64,000 nt of DNA from Tildeniella torsiva UHER 1998/13D (GCA_019358835.1 JAHHIH010000008.1:157896-221895); one strand, 5' to 3'; positions 33,399-42,884 are shown, counted from the first letter of the stretch. The notes: generated by a model not told the origin, from the sequence alone. Translations and numbers: made by a program.

Positions 33399-34301
33399 AT
33401 GACCACCCAATCGGTAAACAAAGCTGACCGCAAACTCTGGCTAGCGGCTATAAAGCCCCCCATGTATAGCGTTGCCATCATGCCGATGGTGGTGGGCAGC
33501 GCAATCGCCTACGCTGAAACCGGCCAGTTTGACGGCGGTATTTTTGCGCTATTTCTGCTGGCGGCGGTGCTTATTTTGGCCTGGGAAAACCTCAGTAATG
33601 ATGTGTTTGACTCGGAGACCGGCATTGATGTCAATAAGGCGCATTCTGTCGTTAACCTGACGCACAATCGGCGGTTGGTGTTTGCCCTGGCGAATCTGTG
33701 TTTGGGCTTGGGCATTGCGGGGATTGTGGCGATCGCCCTGGCCCAGCAAGACCCCACCGTGCTGGCGATCATTCTGCTCTGCTGCGGGCTGGGCTACATG
33801 TACCAGGGGCCGCCCTTTCGCCTGGGCTACCAGGGCTTAGGTGAGGTGCTGTGCTTTTTGAGTTTTGGCCCGCTGGCCATGGGGGCGGCCTACTACAGCC
33901 AGACCCAGAACTGGTCGTGGAGCAGCCAGATGGCCGGGGTGATGGTGGGCTTAACTACGACCCTAGTGCTGTTTTGCTCCCACTTTCACCAGGTGGAGGA
34001 TGACATTGCGGCAGGGAAGCGATCGCCCATTGTGCGCTTGGGTACGAAGCGAGGGGCGGCACTGGTGCCCTGGGTATGTGGAATTGTGTTTGCGATCGCC
34101 GCTCTGGCCCTGATGCTCGGCCTGTTCCCCATTTGGACGGCGCTGATCTTTGCCAGCGCTCCGTCAGCCTGGCGGCTGAGCCGCCACGTCACCCGCTACC
34201 ACGACCAGCCCCAGCGGGTCTTCAACGCCAAGTTTTTTGCCATTGGCTTTCACTTTTGGAGCGGGGTGCTGCTCAGCTTGGGGTTTTGGCTGAGCGCTTA
34301 G
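33399..34301 (+). CDS. menA: 2-carboxy-1,4-naphthoquinone phytyltransferase (MenA)
   Basis: 300 residues, UbiA-family integral membrane prenyltransferase with about eight hydrophobic segments. The first Asp-rich motif reads NDVFDSETGID, followed by VNKAHSVVNLTHNRR; the second is VEDDIAAGKRSPIVRLG. In cyanobacteria MenA attaches phytyl diphosphate to dihydroxynaphthoate, the penultimate stage of phylloquinone synthesis for photosystem I. The following menC (gap 32 nt) and menE make this a phylloquinone operon. Its short upstream leader carries a small perfect hairpin. Confidence 0.92.
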   Translation: MTTQSVNKADRKLWLAAIKPPMYSVAIMPMVVGSAIAYAETGQFDGGIFALFLLAAVLILAWENLSNDVFDSETGIDVNKAHSVVNLTHNRRLVFALANLCLGLGIAGIVAIALAQQDPTVLAIILLCCGLGYMYQGPPFRLGYQGLGEVLCFLSFGPLAMGAAYYSQTQNWSWSSQMAGVMVGLTTTLVLFCSHFHQVEDDIAAGKRSPIVRLGTKRGAALVPWVCGIVFAIAALALMLGLFPIWTALIFASAPSAWRLSRHVTRYHDQPQRVFNAKFFAIGFHFWSGVLLSLGFWLSA

Positions 34302-34333
34302 CCAGGTTTTGAGTTTTAATCGGCTACCAAACA

Positions 34334-35326
34334 ATGGGCGTTGAGTTAGCAATTCGTCTCTATCAAAGGCGGTTTGCTCAGCCGTTGCACACGGCCCACG
34401 GCCCTTGGGTGTGGCGAGAGGGGCTGCTGCTGCGTTTGAGAGATAGCTTAGGGCGGGTGGGCTACGGCGAGGTGGCCCCGATTCCTTGGTTTAGCAGCGA
34501 ATCGGTGGCCGAGGCGCTGGCTTTTTGTCATGCTCAGGGGGGTGAGTGGCGATGCGGGGAGATTCCTAATTCCCTACCGGCTACTCAGTTTGGGCTGGAA
34601 TCTGCCCAGGCCGATTTGGCTGGGCAGATTGCTGGGCAAGAATCGGCGATTCCTACGGATAGCCTTGCGAACGCAGCCATCTGCGGCCTACTGCCCGCTG
34701 GCGAAACTGCATTAGAAATCGCTCCTCAGCGCCTAGCCCAAGGCCATCGCACCCTCAAGTGGAAAATTGGTGTGGGTTCAATCGCTGACGAAATCCGCTG
34801 GCTCGATCAGTTGGTGGGAAACCTTCCTTCTGATGCTCGACTGCGGCTGGATGCCAATGGGGGGCTGAGTCTGGCCCAGGCCGAGCAATGGCTGACGGCC
34901 TGCGATCGCATCAACGCCAATCCCCAATTGGCTACGGTTGAACACCTAGAGCAGCCGCTACCGCCCGATCAGCTAGCGGCGATGACAGCGCTAGGGGAGC
35001 GGTATCACACGGCGATCGCCCTGGATGAGTCGGTTGCTACGCTGGCTCAGCTAGAGCATTGTTGGCAACAGGGCTGGCGAGGGGTGTTTGTGGTCAAACC
35101 TGCGATCGCTGGTTCACCCCAGCAGCTAGAAGCCTTCTGCCAACAGCATCAGCCCCACCTCGTCTTTTCTTCTGCTTTTGAAACCATAGTTGGACGACAG
35201 GCCGCTCTAGCAATTGCTGCCCGCTGTTCTCCCTCCCTGGCCCCAGCCCTAGGCTTTGGCACCCAGGGCTGGTTTGCCGATGACTGGGATACCCTTACCC
35301 CCGCCGAATTATGGGACAGGCTTTAA
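34334..35326 (+). CDS. menC: o-Succinylbenzoate synthase (MenC)
   Basis: 330 residues, enolase superfamily. It converts SHCHC to o-succinylbenzoate in phylloquinone synthesis. Catalytic pattern visible: KWK in LKWKIGV, metal ligands Asp in RLDANGG, Glu in EHLEQPL and Asp in ALDESV, and the distal Lys in VVKPAIAG. The N-terminal capping domain (RRFAQPLHTAHGPWVWREG) is typical. It overlaps menE by 16 nt, so the two are translationally coupled. Confidence 0.92.
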   Translation: MGVELAIRLYQRRFAQPLHTAHGPWVWREGLLLRLRDSLGRVGYGEVAPIPWFSSESVAEALAFCHAQGGEWRCGEIPNSLPATQFGLESAQADLAGQIAGQESAIPTDSLANAAICGLLPAGETALEIAPQRLAQGHRTLKWKIGVGSIADEIRWLDQLVGNLPSDARLRLDANGGLSLAQAEQWLTACDRINANPQLATVEHLEQPLPPDQLAAMTALGERYHTAIALDESVATLAQLEHCWQQGWRGVFVVKPAIAGSPQQLEAFCQQHQPHLVFSSAFETIVGRQAALAIAARCSPSLAPALGFGTQGWFADDWDTLTPAELWDRL

Positions 35327-36732
35327 AGGCGCTGCTGCAAACTCGCTGGGGCGACGACTGGCTAATTGGCCCCAGCAGTCAGGAGTTTTGGCAGCGTCTA
35401 GATAAACTGAACTCTGTTTTTGCTGCGTATAGAGAATCCTGCGGTTCACACTGCCCCGGCGTCTTGATTGCCGAGTCTGACCCGCTTCAGTTTTTGGCGA
35501 CCTGCCTGGCGGCCTGGTTGGAGGGCTGCACTGTGGTATTGGCTAACCCTCGCTGGGGCGATCGCGATCGCCAGCAGCTACAAGCCTTGGTCAACCCCAG
35601 GTGGAATGCTCCCATCTTGCCAGGTATCGAGGGCTATCCTTGCCAAGTTGTGGAAAGTCAGTCAGGGCAAATTCTCATTCCTACGGGTGGGTCGTCGGGG
35701 CAGATCAAGTTTGCGGTACACAGCTGGGACACACTGATTGTCTCCATCGAGGGATTTCGGGCCCACTTTGGGGTGAGAGCCGTCCATGCCTACTGCGTGC
35801 TACCGCTGTTTCACGTCAGCGGGCTGATGCAGGCACTGCGGGTACTGACTTCGGGGGGCAATCTGGCCCTTCAGTCTTATAGCAAACTCAAAAGCGGAGA
35901 ACGGTTGCCGCTGAGCGGTGGATTTCTCTCGCTAGTGCCAACTCAGTTGCAAGAACTGCTGACTTTTGGGGATGAATTTATCCCTTGGCTGCAAAGTTTT
36001 CGGGCGGTTTTGCTGGGGGGCGCTCCGGCAGGAAAGGTGCTGCTCGATCAATCTCAGGCTTTGGGCATTCCCGTTGCTCTTACCTACGGCATGACCGAAA
36101 CCGCTGCCCAGGTCGCCACCCTGCTGCCAGAGGAGTTTTTGGCGGGCAACCGCAGCAACGGCAGACCATTGCCCCATGCCAGTATCACAATTTTCAACGA
36201 CCAGGACAAGCCTCAGCCCTTGGGACAAGCGGGACGGGTGGTCATTCAAGCTAAATCCTTGGCCTTGGGATACGGGAGTTTTCCTAGTGAAAGGGATGCC
36301 AGCGAAAAGGTTTCCTCAGTGGTGGGCAGTGCCCACCCTACGGGGTCATTCGCTACCGATGATATTGGCTACCTCGAGGACGGAGGCTATCTGCACATCG
36401 TGGGGCGCAGCAGCACCAAAATGATTACCGGCGGCGAGAATGTGTTTCCTGAAGAGATTGAGGCGGTGCTGCTGGCGATGGGTGGGGTGAGCGATGCGTG
36501 CGTGGTGGGGTTGCCGTGCGATCGCTGGGGTCAGCGGCTCTGCGCCCTAGTGGTGATGGATTCTCCAAAACTGCTGCCAGATATACCGGAGCTGCTGCGA
36601 TCGCAGTTGGCCCCCTACAAACTCCCCAAGCAGTGGATTCTCGTCAGCAACCTACCCAGAACCGCCCAGGGCAAACTCAGTCGGCCCCAGGCGTTGCTTC
36701 TGGCTCAAAGGATTCTGGGCATAGACTTTTAG
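35311..36732 (+). CDS. menE: 2-Succinylbenzoate-CoA ligase (MenE)
   Basis: 473 residues, ANL-superfamily acyl-CoA synthetase. It activates o-succinylbenzoate with ATP and CoA. Visible: P-loop-like PTGGSSGQIKF, TYGMTETAAQV (A5), DDIGYLEDGGYLHIVGR (A7-A8), MITGGENVFPEEIEAVL and the C-terminal PRTAQGKLSR with the catalytic Lys. Odd point: between SLALGYG and FATDDIGY there is an extra stretch of ~20 residues (VVGSAHPTG at its core). It is encoded by a palindromic repeat identical to one found between genes elsewhere in this window, an in-frame repeat insertion that does not break the gene. The stop lies 12 nt from the converging membrane-protein gene. Confidence 0.92.
   Translation: MGQALKALLQTRWGDDWLIGPSSQEFWQRLDKLNSVFAAYRESCGSHCPGVLIAESDPLQFLATCLAAWLEGCTVVLANPRWGDRDRQQLQALVNPRWNAPILPGIEGYPCQVVESQSGQILIPTGGSSGQIKFAVHSWDTLIVSIEGFRAHFGVRAVHAYCVLPLFHVSGLMQALRVLTSGGNLALQSYSKLKSGERLPLSGGFLSLVPTQLQELLTFGDEFIPWLQSFRAVLLGGAPAGKVLLDQSQALGIPVALTYGMTETAAQVATLLPEEFLAGNRSNGRPLPHASITIFNDQDKPQPLGQAGRVVIQAKSLALGYGSFPSERDASEKVSSVVGSAHPTGSFATDDIGYLEDGGYLHIVGRSSTKMITGGENVFPEEIEAVLLAMGGVSDACVVGLPCDRWGQRLCALVVMDSPKLLPDIPELLRSQLAPYKLPKQWILVSNLPRTAQGKLSRPQALLLAQRILGIDF
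36318..36341 (+). repeat. Palindromic repeat (GTAGGGTGGGCA family) inside menE
   Basis: The core GGTGGGCAGTGCCCACC is an imperfect palindrome followed by CTAC. The 24-nt stretch is identical to 42971-42994, and 42864-42884 is a reverse-complement copy with one base difference. Here it is coding and yields VVGSAHPT in MenE. Confidence 0.8.
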
Positions 36733-36744
36733 GACGTATCTGCT

Positions 36745-37200
36745 TCACTTCACAGCTTTTATCCACCTCTGCTGCCGCGCCAGCTCTAGGCTGGCGGCGG
36801 CGGTAGTGAACATTAAGAGGCTTTCGGCGATCGCCACCGCAAACGGCCAGCCCTGCAAACTCACCGCCGCTGCCACATTCACCAAAGCCAGCCCCCGTAC
36901 CAGGCTAAAGGCCAGCACCACTCCGGCTTTCAGCTGCGAGTTCTCGTCTTGGCGCACGGCGTAGCGATAGGTAATGCCGAAGAGACCACCAGAGAGTCCG
37001 GCAATGAGGGCGCTGATCCAGAAGGTACTGCCGCTCAGACCTGAGGCGATCGAGGCCAGGGCTGAGCCCAAACCGAGGGATGGCACTCGATGGGCCAGTA
37101 GCAGAACTGCCGCCACTATCCCAGCCGCGATACCCGCGAGAACTGCCGCCTTCAGCGACTCAATTCGGTCTTCGTCGGTGAATGGACGTTCGATCGTCAC
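36745..37200 (-). CDS. Small membrane protein, conserved in cyanobacteria, function unknown
   Basis: 151 residues from GTG 37200, with four predicted hydrophobic helices (AAVLAGIAAGIVAAVLLL; STFWISALIAGLSGGLFGI; AGVVLAFSLVRGLALVNVA; FAVAIAESLLMFTTAAA). I recognise no named family. The start codon overlaps the stop of the flavoprotein gene in the string GTGA (37197-37200), so the two are co-translated. Partnership with that oxidoreductase is suggested by this coupling only. Confidence 0.75.
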   Translation of the reverse strand: MTIERPFTDEDRIESLKAAVLAGIAAGIVAAVLLLAHRVPSLGLGSALASIASGLSGSTFWISALIAGLSGGLFGITYRYAVRQDENSQLKAGVVLAFSLVRGLALVNVAAAVSLQGWPFAVAIAESLLMFTTAAASLELARQQRWIKAVK

Positions 37201-38579
37201 AATACTTTCGAGGTTGATAGGGCTTCCATGCGCTCTAGCCAGCCGCGCATTTTGCCGGGGTTGAGCAGCCCGTAAGGGTCAACCTCGGCCTTAAAGTTCA
37301 CCTGCACCGCATCTACCTTTTTCATACCGCCGTCTTCCAGCAGATAGGTGTGGGGGTTGGCAATCAGCGCCCCGTTGTCTTCGTGGTAGCGAATAATTTC
37401 CGCCAGCCGATCGGGGGTTGAATAGCGCACAATTTGCAGCGCCGCCGGAATCGTGTTGCCGCCCATGCGCAGGTATTCCAGGTGCATGATTACCTCGTCG
37501 CCAAAGTGCTCATAGAAGTGCTGCACCCGCTCTAGCTTGGGGTCGTAGGGAAACAGGGTTTGCAGGTAGGTGAGGGTTGGGTCAACACTGCGGGCGTGGA
37601 GAGTGGTGTGGTTCCAGGTGAACTCGGCCAGGGGAGCACCTTTGCTGGCCTCCTGGGCCGATTTGCTGTAGGTGATGGTACCGCCAAATTCCTTCACCAA
37701 TTCCCCAAACAGCGCCAGGGAAGGCTCGGCTACCATCAGCAGCGCTGCCGCCTTGCCTTCGGGTAGGTAGGACTTTAAGGACGCAAAATAGCCGGGGATT
37801 GGCCAGGCGTGGATGCTGATCAGCTTTTTGATCAACCCATCGGCATCGCCCAGGGCCTGACCAAAATGAGCGGCGGTCATAAAGTCGTCAAAGGCCACAA
37901 TCACCTCGGCCCAGGGGTAGGCGGGGCCGAGAGGAATCTCTAGCTCGGTGATAACGCCGTTGGTGCCGTAGGCGTGGTTGACCTTGTGTACCTCGTCGCC
38001 CCGCAGCTCGATCACCCTGGGATTGTCCTCGAAGGTGACGACGCGCACGGCGTTGAGATTGCCGCGATCGCGCAATTGCCCATACGTAATCGACCCAATG
38101 CCGCCGCTGCCGCCACCAATAAACCCGCCAATGGTCGCCGTGCGATAGGTCGAGGGGTACATCCGCAGTTCCCAGCCGGTTTCGCGGGTGACTTTATCGA
38201 TCGCCGCCAGCTTCGCCCCCGGTTCCACCCAGACCACCCCCGGCTCGACCCGCTTCACCGCATTCATTTTGCTCAGATCTAGCACCACACCCCCCTCGAG
38301 GGGAATGCACTGGCCGTAGTTGCCGGTGCCCGCTCCCCGCACGGTAACGGGCACCCGCGCCTCGACGCAGACCTTGGCCGCCGTCAGCACCTCGGCCTCA
38401 CTGGTGGGGCGCACGATCAAGTCGGCCACCCGGTCGGCTAGCTGCCCTTGCAGCACGGGGCTGAAGTAGTAATAGTCCTTAGAAAGCTTTTCGCGCTGGT
38501 TGGGGTCGCGAATCGTGTCGATCGCGCCAAAGGCTTGGGCTAGAGCATCCCAATCGGTAGCGGGGCGAGCCAGGGTCAT
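37197..38579 (-). CDS. FAD-linked oxidoreductase (GlcD/VAO-type flavoprotein)
   Basis: 460 residues from the Met of MTLARPATDW at 38579; the frame runs back to 38690, but those residues look like translated upstream DNA. PCMH-type FAD-binding domain: VRGAGTGNYGQCIPLEGGVVLDLSKMNAV, then GGFIGGGSGGIGSITYGQLRD. The C-terminal half is the glycolate-oxidase-type substrate domain. The substrate cannot be told from sequence; GlcD-like proteins oxidise 2-hydroxy acids. Coupled by a 4-nt overlap to a four-helix membrane protein, which may tie it to the membrane. HIP1 octamers lie in the upstream gap shared with murA. Confidence 0.82.
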   Translation of the reverse strand: MTLARPATDWDALAQAFGAIDTIRDPNQREKLSKDYYYFSPVLQGQLADRVADLIVRPTSEAEVLTAAKVCVEARVPVTVRGAGTGNYGQCIPLEGGVVLDLSKMNAVKRVEPGVVWVEPGAKLAAIDKVTRETGWELRMYPSTYRTATIGGFIGGGSGGIGSITYGQLRDRGNLNAVRVVTFEDNPRVIELRGDEVHKVNHAYGTNGVITELEIPLGPAYPWAEVIVAFDDFMTAAHFGQALGDADGLIKKLISIHAWPIPGYFASLKSYLPEGKAAALLMVAEPSLALFGELVKEFGGTITYSKSAQEASKGAPLAEFTWNHTTLHARSVDPTLTYLQTLFPYDPKLERVQHFYEHFGDEVIMHLEYLRMGGNTIPAALQIVRYSTPDRLAEIIRYHEDNGALIANPHTYLLEDGGMKKVDAVQVNFKAEVDPYGLLNPGKMRGWLERMEALSTSKVL

Positions 38580-38752
38580 AGGCAGGTCAACCAGTAAAAA
38601 GATTACTGTTGCTAGTGTAAGGTGCCGATCGGGGGGCTGATCTGTATTGAAGAGTGCGATCGCTATCCCAATCCATCGCCCTAAAAGCAAAGGGTCAGGG
38701 CAGGAAGCTGCCCTGACCCCCTTGAACGTGCGATCGCCGTTAGCGCCTGACG

Positions 38753-40120
38753 CTAAATAGCAGGAATAGAGCCATCGTTGTAGCGACGTAGATTAGCGCC
38801 TAGCTGCCGGAGCTTGCCTTCCAGGTCGTCGTAGCCGCGATCGAGGTGGTGCAGACCCTGGATGGTAGTAGTGCCCTTGGCCGCTAGACCGGCCAGCACC
38901 AGCGCCGCCGAGGCCCGCAGGTCGGTGGCCAACACCGGAGCTCCCGACAGCTGATGAACGCCCTTGATAATGGCGCAGTTGCCGTTGAGGCGAATGTCGG
39001 CCCCCATGCGGTTGAGTTCGGCCACGTGGCGCAGGCGATTTTCAAACACCGTTTCGGTGATCAGGCTGCTGCCTTCGCAAACGGCCATCAGCGCCATAAA
39101 CTGAGCCTGCATATCGGTGGGGAAGCCCGGAAACGGCCCGGTTTGAATGTCGGTGGGAGCAATGCTATGGGAAGGCACGTAGCGCACCCGGCTGGGACCA
39201 TCGACCACCACCTGGCCGCCAATTTCCTGGAGCTTGGCAATCACCGCCGTCAGATGCTCAGGGATGACGGGGTGAAGGCTGATTTCGGAACGGGTGATGG
39301 CTCCGGCCACCAGCAGGGTGCCCGCCTCAATGCGATCGGGAATGATGCCATAGTCGGTGCTGTGCAGGCTGGGCACCCCAACGATGGTGATGGTATTGGT
39401 GCCCGCACCGCGAATCCGCGCCCCCATGGCCCGGCAGAAGTTGGCCAGGTCGGTGACTTCGGGCTCTTGGGCGGCGTTTTCAATGATGGTTTCGCCGTTG
39501 GCCAGGGTGGCGGCCATCATCAGGGTTTCGGTGGCCCCCACGCTGGGGTAGTCAAGGTAAATTTTGGCCCCTTGCAGCCGTCCGCCGCTGCCGGGTACAT
39601 AGGCGTGAACGGTGCCGTGCTCAATGTGAACATCGGCCCCCATGGCCTGGAGGCCGCGCACGTGGAGCTCCACCGGGCGCGCCCCGATCGCACAGCCGCC
39701 GGGCAGGGGAATGCGCGCGACCCCCATGCGGGCGAGTAGGGGGCCAATCACAAAAAAGCTGGCGCGCAGACGGCTGACCACGTCGTAGGGCGCTTTGGTG
39801 TGGGCAATGGTGGTGGCGTCTACCACCAGGGCATCGTCTTCGCGCTTAAGGCCTACTCCGAGAGCGGTAAGCACCTCCCCCATGCGCTCAATATCCATCA
39901 GGTGAGGAATATTGCGAATGCGGCAGGGCTGTGAGCAGAGCAGGGTACCGGCCATGACCACCAGGGCAGAGTTTTTGGCTCCGCTGATGGTTGCTTGGCC
40001 CCTAAGGGGAGTACCGCCAGTAATCTCAAGGACAGCACCATCCGCTTCGGCAGCGGCTACAGGGTTGGGTAAACCAATGGACGTAACGATAGCGGTGTCC
40101 TCCACGACTGATAACTCCAC
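38753..40120 (-). CDS. murA: UDP-N-acetylglucosamine 1-carboxyvinyltransferase (MurA)
   Basis: 455 residues. It catalyses the first committed step of peptidoglycan synthesis: enolpyruvyl transfer from PEP to UDP-GlcNAc. Recognised from [17 protein letters not shown] (the conserved Lys-Asn of the active site), the catalytic loop [14 protein letters not shown] with its Cys nucleophile, and [18 protein letters not shown] at the C-terminus. The N-terminus has ~30 residues before the core ([11 protein letters not shown]), longer than in E. coli; a later start is possible, but no Met lies closer to the core. A 261-residue open frame on the other strand is an antisense shadow. Confidence 0.95.
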   Translation of the reverse strand: MELSVVEDTAIVTSIGLPNPVAAAEADGAVLEITGGTPLRGQATISGAKNSALVVMAGTLLCSQPCRIRNIPHLMDIERMGEVLTALGVGLKREDDALVVDATTIAHTKAPYDVVSRLRASFFVIGPLLARMGVARIPLPGGCAIGARPVELHVRGLQAMGADVHIEHGTVHAYVPGSGGRLQGAKIYLDYPSVGATETLMMAATLANGETIIENAAQEPEVTDLANFCRAMGARIRGAGTNTITIVGVPSLHSTDYGIIPDRIEAGTLLVAGAITRSEISLHPVIPEHLTAVIAKLQEIGGQVVVDGPSRVRYVPSHSIAPTDIQTGPFPGFPTDMQAQFMALMAVCEGSSLITETVFENRLRHVAELNRMGADIRLNGNCAIIKGVHQLSGAPVLATDLRASAALVLAGLAAKGTTTIQGLHHLDRGYDDLEGKLRQLGANLRRYNDGSIPAI

Positions 40121-40252
40121 CTTTTCCCAAATTTCGTCTAGATCCTACTCGAAATCATCAATTTCGCCACAGTAGTCGAGACTTAATTTGCCAGGCTTGG
40201 CCACATCAGGATAGCCGATTCACTTAAAATCGCGAAATCTTTTTTTACACAC

Positions 40253-40281
40253 TTGACTCTGTGGCAAACTCAGTGCATGAT
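40253..40281 (+). promoter_or_regulatory. Candidate sigma-70-type promoter of tRNA-Leu
   Basis: TTGACT (40253-40258), a 17-nt spacer, then CATGAT (40276-40281). Expected transcription start near 40288, about 24 nt before the mature tRNA. Confidence 0.45.
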
Positions 40282-40311
40282 TACAGATCGCGGCGGTAAT
40301 ACGCCCGGCCA

Positions 40312-40395
40312 GCGGAACTGGCGGAATTGGTAGACGCGCTAGGTTCAGGTCCTAGTGTTAGCAATAATGTCCGGGTTCAAGTCCCGGGTTCCGCA
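40312..40395 (+). tRNA. tRNA-Leu(CAG)
   Basis: Acceptor stem GCGGAAC pairs with GTTCCGC, discriminator A (40395). The D-arm is class II (TGGCGGAATTGGTAGACGC). Anticodon stem CTAGG/CCTAG encloses loop TTCAGGT, anticodon CAG. Then a long variable arm and the T-arm CCGGG-TTCAAGT-CCCGG. No CCA is encoded. Length 84 nt. Confidence 0.95.
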
Positions 40396-40417
40396 TCTTA
40401 TAGTCGAAAACGACAGC

Positions 40418-40482
40418 AAAAAGTTTAACCAGGGGATTACGTCATGCTTACGAGCCTGCAAAATCCCCTGGTTAAACTTTTT
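40418..40482 (+). promoter_or_regulatory. 21-bp perfect inverted repeat enclosing the trmH-like start codon
   Basis: The left arm 40418-40438 and right arm 40462-40482 are exact reverse complements over 21 nt; loop 23 nt. The left arm contains AGGGGA (40431-40436), the only good Shine-Dalgarno for ATG 40444; the right arm is coding and pairs CCCCT with it. The A-run before and T-run within the right arm (CTTTTTAGG) also give it the look of a terminator/attenuator for the tRNA transcript. Either way it should limit translation or read-through. Confidence 0.8.
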
Positions 40483-41235
40483 AGGAAGCTGCACCAGGCC
40501 AAGGCGCGGCGATCGCAGGCTCAGTTTCTGCTCGAAGGCACCCACCTGATCCAGGAAGCCCTCGCCACCAGCTATCCCCTTGAAATTGTTTGCTATACCC
40601 TCGCCTGGCAGCAGGCCCATTCTGATTTGGTGCTGTCTTTAGAACAGTGGGCCGAGCGGGTCGAACTGGTGTCGGATACGGTACTAGACGGCATGGCGAC
40701 GACCCAGCATCCTGACGGGGTGGTGGCGATCGCGCCCCAGCTTCTCCGCCCGCCCAACCCAGAGCTTGAGGGCATTGGGCTAGCGGTAGAAACCCTACAA
40801 GACCCCGGCAACCTGGGCACGATCATTCGCACGGCGGTGGCTGCCGGGGTCGATGGCCTGTGGCTCAGCGCCGACAGCGTCGCCCCCGACCACCCCAAGG
40901 TGCTGCGGGCCTCGGCGGGCCAGTGGTTTCGACTGCCCCTGGCGGTAGTGGACGATTTGAATGCTCTTTTGACGACCTGGGATCGGTTGGGAGTGCAGCT
41001 AGTGGCCACCAGCTCCCACGCCACGGTGGATTATTGGTCAGTGGATTTCACCAAACCCACGGTAATTGTGCTGGGCAATGAGGGGGCAGGCCTATCGGCA
41101 GACCTACAGCGCCAGGCTACGGTGCAGGTGCGTATCCCCATGGCGGGAGCGGTGGAGTCGCTGAATGTGGGGATTTCGGCGGCGTTGCTGCTCTACGAGG
41201 CGCGGCGGCAGCGATGGGCGATGGCCCAAGATTAG
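40444..41235 (+). CDS. TrmH/SpoU-family RNA 2'-O-methyltransferase
   Basis: 263 residues. N-terminal substrate-binding domain opens with the family pattern MLTSLQNPLVKLFRKLHQAK and FLLEGTHLIQEAL. The C-terminal SPOUT knot domain shows the three motifs: ETLQDPGNLGTIIRTA (motif 1), VIVLGNEGAGLS (motif 2) and VRIPMAGAVESLNVGISAALLLYEA (motif 3). It methylates a ribose 2'-OH in rRNA or tRNA from S-adenosylmethionine; the exact target cannot be told. The start codon sits in the loop of a perfect 21-bp inverted repeat that buries the ribosome-binding site. The tRNA-Leu gene is 48 nt upstream. Confidence 0.88.
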   Translation: MLTSLQNPLVKLFRKLHQAKARRSQAQFLLEGTHLIQEALATSYPLEIVCYTLAWQQAHSDLVLSLEQWAERVELVSDTVLDGMATTQHPDGVVAIAPQLLRPPNPELEGIGLAVETLQDPGNLGTIIRTAVAAGVDGLWLSADSVAPDHPKVLRASAGQWFRLPLAVVDDLNALLTTWDRLGVQLVATSSHATVDYWSVDFTKPTVIVLGNEGAGLSADLQRQATVQVRIPMAGAVESLNVGISAALLLYEARRQRWAMAQD

Positions 41236-41421
41236 GAGTTGTCTGATTGCTCTCGGTGGTCAAGAATGAAAGGAAACTTTGTTTGTCGTAGTATCCATAC
41301 CCTGCGACCCCATGCCTCTGGCCCATGTTTGCCGCTAGGCTGAGGGCAACTTCCCCAGCGATCTAGCTTGCCACTTAAGCTTAGATTTACCCCGTTTGGA
41401 TTACCTGTTCAGGAGCCTGCT

Positions 41422-42858
41422 GTGAGCGACGCATTTGATTACGACCTGCTGATTATTGGCGCTGGGGTAGGGGGCCACGGGGCCGCCCTCCACGCGGTGA
41501 AGCGGGGGCTAAAGACCGCCATTGTTGAAGCCGATGTGATGGGGGGCACTTGCGTGAACCGGGGCTGCATTCCCTCGAAGGCGCTGCTGGCGGCGTCGGG
41601 CCGGGTGCGCGAGCTGCGCAATGAGCACCATCTCAAGTCCCTGGGCATTTCGGTGGGCAATGTCACCTACGATCGCGAAGCGATTGCCGACCACGCTAAG
41701 AACTTGGTCAGCAAGATCCAGGGCGATATGACCAACAGCCTCACCCGGCTGGGGGTCGATATCATCAAGGGCTGGGCGCGGCTGGCGGGGGAGCAAAAGG
41801 CGGCGATCGCCACCCCCGATGGCGAAAAAATTGTTACGGCCAAAGACATTATTCTGTCGCCCGGCTCGGTGCCCTTTGTGCCCCCCGGCATTGAGACCGA
41901 CGGCAAAACCGTCTTTACTAGCGACGAAGCCCTGAAGCTCGACTGGCTGCCTGACTGGGTGGCAATCATTGGCAGCGGTTACATCGGCCTGGAGTTCTCG
42001 GACGTGTATACGGCCTTGGGCTGCGAGGTCACCATCATCGAAGCGCTGGATCAGCTGATGCCCACCTTCGACCCCGACATCGCCAAGATCGCCCAGCGGG
42101 TGCTGATTGCCCCCCGCGACATTGAAACCCGCGCCGGGGTGATCGCCCAAAAAGTTACCCCCGGCAACCCCGTGGTGATCGAACTGGCCAATCGCGAAAC
42201 CCGCGAAGTGGTGGAAACCCTGGAAGTTGACGCCTGCCTGGTGGCCACCGGGCGTATTCCCGCCACAAAAGATTTGGGGCTAGAAAAAGTCGGTGTCGAG
42301 GCCGATCGCCGGGGCTTCATTCCTGTGGACGACCACCTGCAAGTGCTGCGAGATGGCCAGCCAGTGCCCCACCTGTGGGCGATCGGCGACGCCACCGGCA
42401 AAATGATGCTGGCCCACGCCGCCTCGGCCCAGGGCATTCTCACGGTAGAAACCATCTGTGGCGAGCCCCGCAAGATCAACTACCTCAGCATTCCAGCGGC
42501 GGCCTTTACCCACCCCGAGGTCAGTTTTGTGGGGCTGACGGAACCCGCCGCCAAGACCCTAGCCGAGGCGGAAGGCTATGCGATCGACACCGTGAAGACC
42601 TACTTCAAGGGCAACTCCAAGGCTCTGGCCGAGGGCGAGGGCGACGGGCTTGCCAAGGTGATCTACCGCAAAGACACGGGTGAAATTCTCGGCGCTCACA
42701 TCATTGGTATGCACGCGGCAGATCTGATTCAGGAAGCGGCTAATGCGATCGCCAACGGTCAGACCGTCACTGACCTCTCCTTCTGCGTCCACACCCACCC
42801 CACCCTCTCGGAGGTACTCGACGAAGCCTTTAAGCGGGCCGTCGTAGTCTCCGCCTAA
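41422..42858 (+). CDS. lpdA: Dihydrolipoyl dehydrogenase
   Basis: 478 residues. GTG 41422 is chosen because AGGAG at 41411-41415 precedes it by six bases and the protein then begins [14 protein letters not shown], as in cyanobacterial homologues; a TTG at 41368 would add 18 unsupported residues. FAD-binding [13 protein letters not shown], the redox-active disulfide in [16 protein letters not shown]-binding [14 protein letters not shown], the second FAD motif LWAIGDATG, and the dimer-interface active-site HTHPTLSE are all visible. It is the E3 subunit of 2-oxoacid dehydrogenase and/or glycine cleavage complexes. Confidence 0.94.
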   Translation: MSDAFDYDLLIIGAGVGGHGAALHAVKRGLKTAIVEADVMGGTCVNRGCIPSKALLAASGRVRELRNEHHLKSLGISVGNVTYDREAIADHAKNLVSKIQGDMTNSLTRLGVDIIKGWARLAGEQKAAIATPDGEKIVTAKDIILSPGSVPFVPPGIETDGKTVFTSDEALKLDWLPDWVAIIGSGYIGLEFSDVYTALGCEVTIIEALDQLMPTFDPDIAKIAQRVLIAPRDIETRAGVIAQKVTPGNPVVIELANRETREVVETLEVDACLVATGRIPATKDLGLEKVGVEADRRGFIPVDDHLQVLRDGQPVPHLWAIGDATGKMMLAHAASAQGILTVETICGEPRKINYLSIPAAAFTHPEVSFVGLTEPAAKTLAEAEGYAIDTVKTYFKGNSKALAEGEGDGLAKVIYRKDTGEILGAHIIGMHAADLIQEAANAIANGQTVTDLSFCVHTHPTLSEVLDEAFKRAVVVSA

Positions 42859-42863
42859 TCCCC

Positions 42864-42884
42864 GTAGGGTGGGCATTGCCCACC
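42864..42884. repeat. Palindromic repeat, GTAGGGTGGGCA family, copy 2
   Basis: GTAGGGTGGGCATTGCCCAC plus C: the reverse complement of the menE copy with one substitution. It starts 5 nt after the lpdA stop and could act as a stem-loop terminator for it. Confidence 0.75.

Noticed and set aside
38954..39739. 261-codon open frame on the plus strand inside murA
   Set aside because: Complementary to conserved MurA coding sequence; His/Gly/Ala-rich shadow with no domain.
40345..40620. 91-codon minus-strand frame covering tRNA-Leu and the trmH-like start
   Set aside because: It arises from the inverted repeat and tRNA antisense; translation across a tRNA gene is implausible.
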